Shown: piece by piece, positions 15,258-15,343 of the stretch
How the letters are laid out: each line of letters begins with the position of its first letter
Numbering within the stretch: the first letter of the stretch is position 1
Origin: Candidatus Omnitrophota bacterium
GTDB taxonomy: Bacteria; Ratteibacteria; UBA8468; B48-G9; JAFGKM01
NCBI GenBank assembly: GCA_023819365.1
Contig: JAMWBP010000002.1
Location: forward strand, 1-15,343
Reading direction: 5' to 3'
Length of the DNA: 15,343 bases
The notes under the pieces: generated by a model
What the model was told of the DNA's origin: nothing
What the model saw: the letters and a program-made list of their open reading frames with translations, nothing else
Databases searched by the model: none
Made by a program: the position numbers and the translations under genes

Positions 15258-15343
15258 GGTTGATAAAAAACCTCAACGGCACCAACGGCATAGAGTTGTT
15301 CGAGGGTATAGCTGAGGGCTTGGGGCGTCATATCATCCAGTTG
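15257..15343 (-). CDS. larC: LarC (nickel-pincer cofactor biosynthesis) fragment
   Basis: The last 87 bases read on the minus strand as 29 residues beginning [18 protein letters not shown] and ending [10 protein letters not shown]. This resembles the conserved (N)IDDM(T/S)PE...ERLFEAGALDVFxTP segment of LarC/DUF111, the cyclometallase that puts nickel into the lactate-racemase cofactor. Similarity stops sharply after Gln-Pro, where the family would continue with MKKNRPG. The piece is richer in G+C than the rest of the window and contains a TCGA site. It is cut by the window edge on one side and joined to the DUF1854 gene on the other. Confidence 0.55.

Noticed and set aside
1..15343. CRISPR array, insertion sequence or prophage genes
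   Set aside because: No evenly spaced repeats, transposase, integrase or phage structural gene was seen on either strand.

Overview
The window reads as a contig from an uncultured, AT-rich bacterium. Its genes favour ATA for Ile and AGA/AGG for Arg, and intergenic gaps are tiny. I cannot place it taxonomically from sequence alone. A candidate-phylum bacterium, possibly from a warm habitat, is only a guess, prompted by a TrpB2-type tryptophan synthase and a TaqI-like restriction system. TGA is a normal stop codon here.

Layout. (a) 1-1054 (-): most of a DegT/EryC1-type sugar aminotransferase that runs off the left edge. It abuts, with about 19 bp shared, an internal piece of purH (1036-1848, +) that lacks its N-terminal half. 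(b) 1855-3644 (+): a GIDE-domain membrane protein, LemA, and a half-size UPF0016/GDT1 cation transporter. (c) 3645-4285: no intact gene; it holds a decayed five-bladed-propeller glycosidase relic (3679-4016) and a branched hairpin (4079-4161) that ends in a T-run on the minus strand. (d) 14851 down to 4286 (-): one long, tightly packed operon, trpD - secreted TPR protein - trpC - trpB2 - trpF - trpB - [M.TaqI-like methylase - R.TaqI-like endonuclease] - trpA - membrane coiled-coil protein - hom. (e) 14949-15257 (-): a 5'-truncated DUF1854 gene, joined to a LarC fragment (15257-15343) at the right edge.

The standout is (d). A complete TaqI-type (TCGA) restriction-modification pair sits precisely between trpB and trpA, with the endonuclease stop codon directly touching the trpA start. 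The body of the window is almost free of TCGA: I count one copy in positions 1055-15256, and it lies inside the endonuclease gene. The left end piece alone carries seven copies in 1.05 kb, and the 87-base right end piece carries one. This agrees with a resident, long-acting TCGA system and, independently, with the two end pieces coming from different DNA (assembly chimera or recombination).

Working together: trpD, trpF, trpC, trpB and trpA cover anthranilate to tryptophan. trpE and trpG are absent from the window. TrpB2 probably uses free indole. Hom starts the Thr/Met branch from aspartate. Two small envelope proteins with TPR-like helices are translationally coupled into the same operon for no obvious reason.
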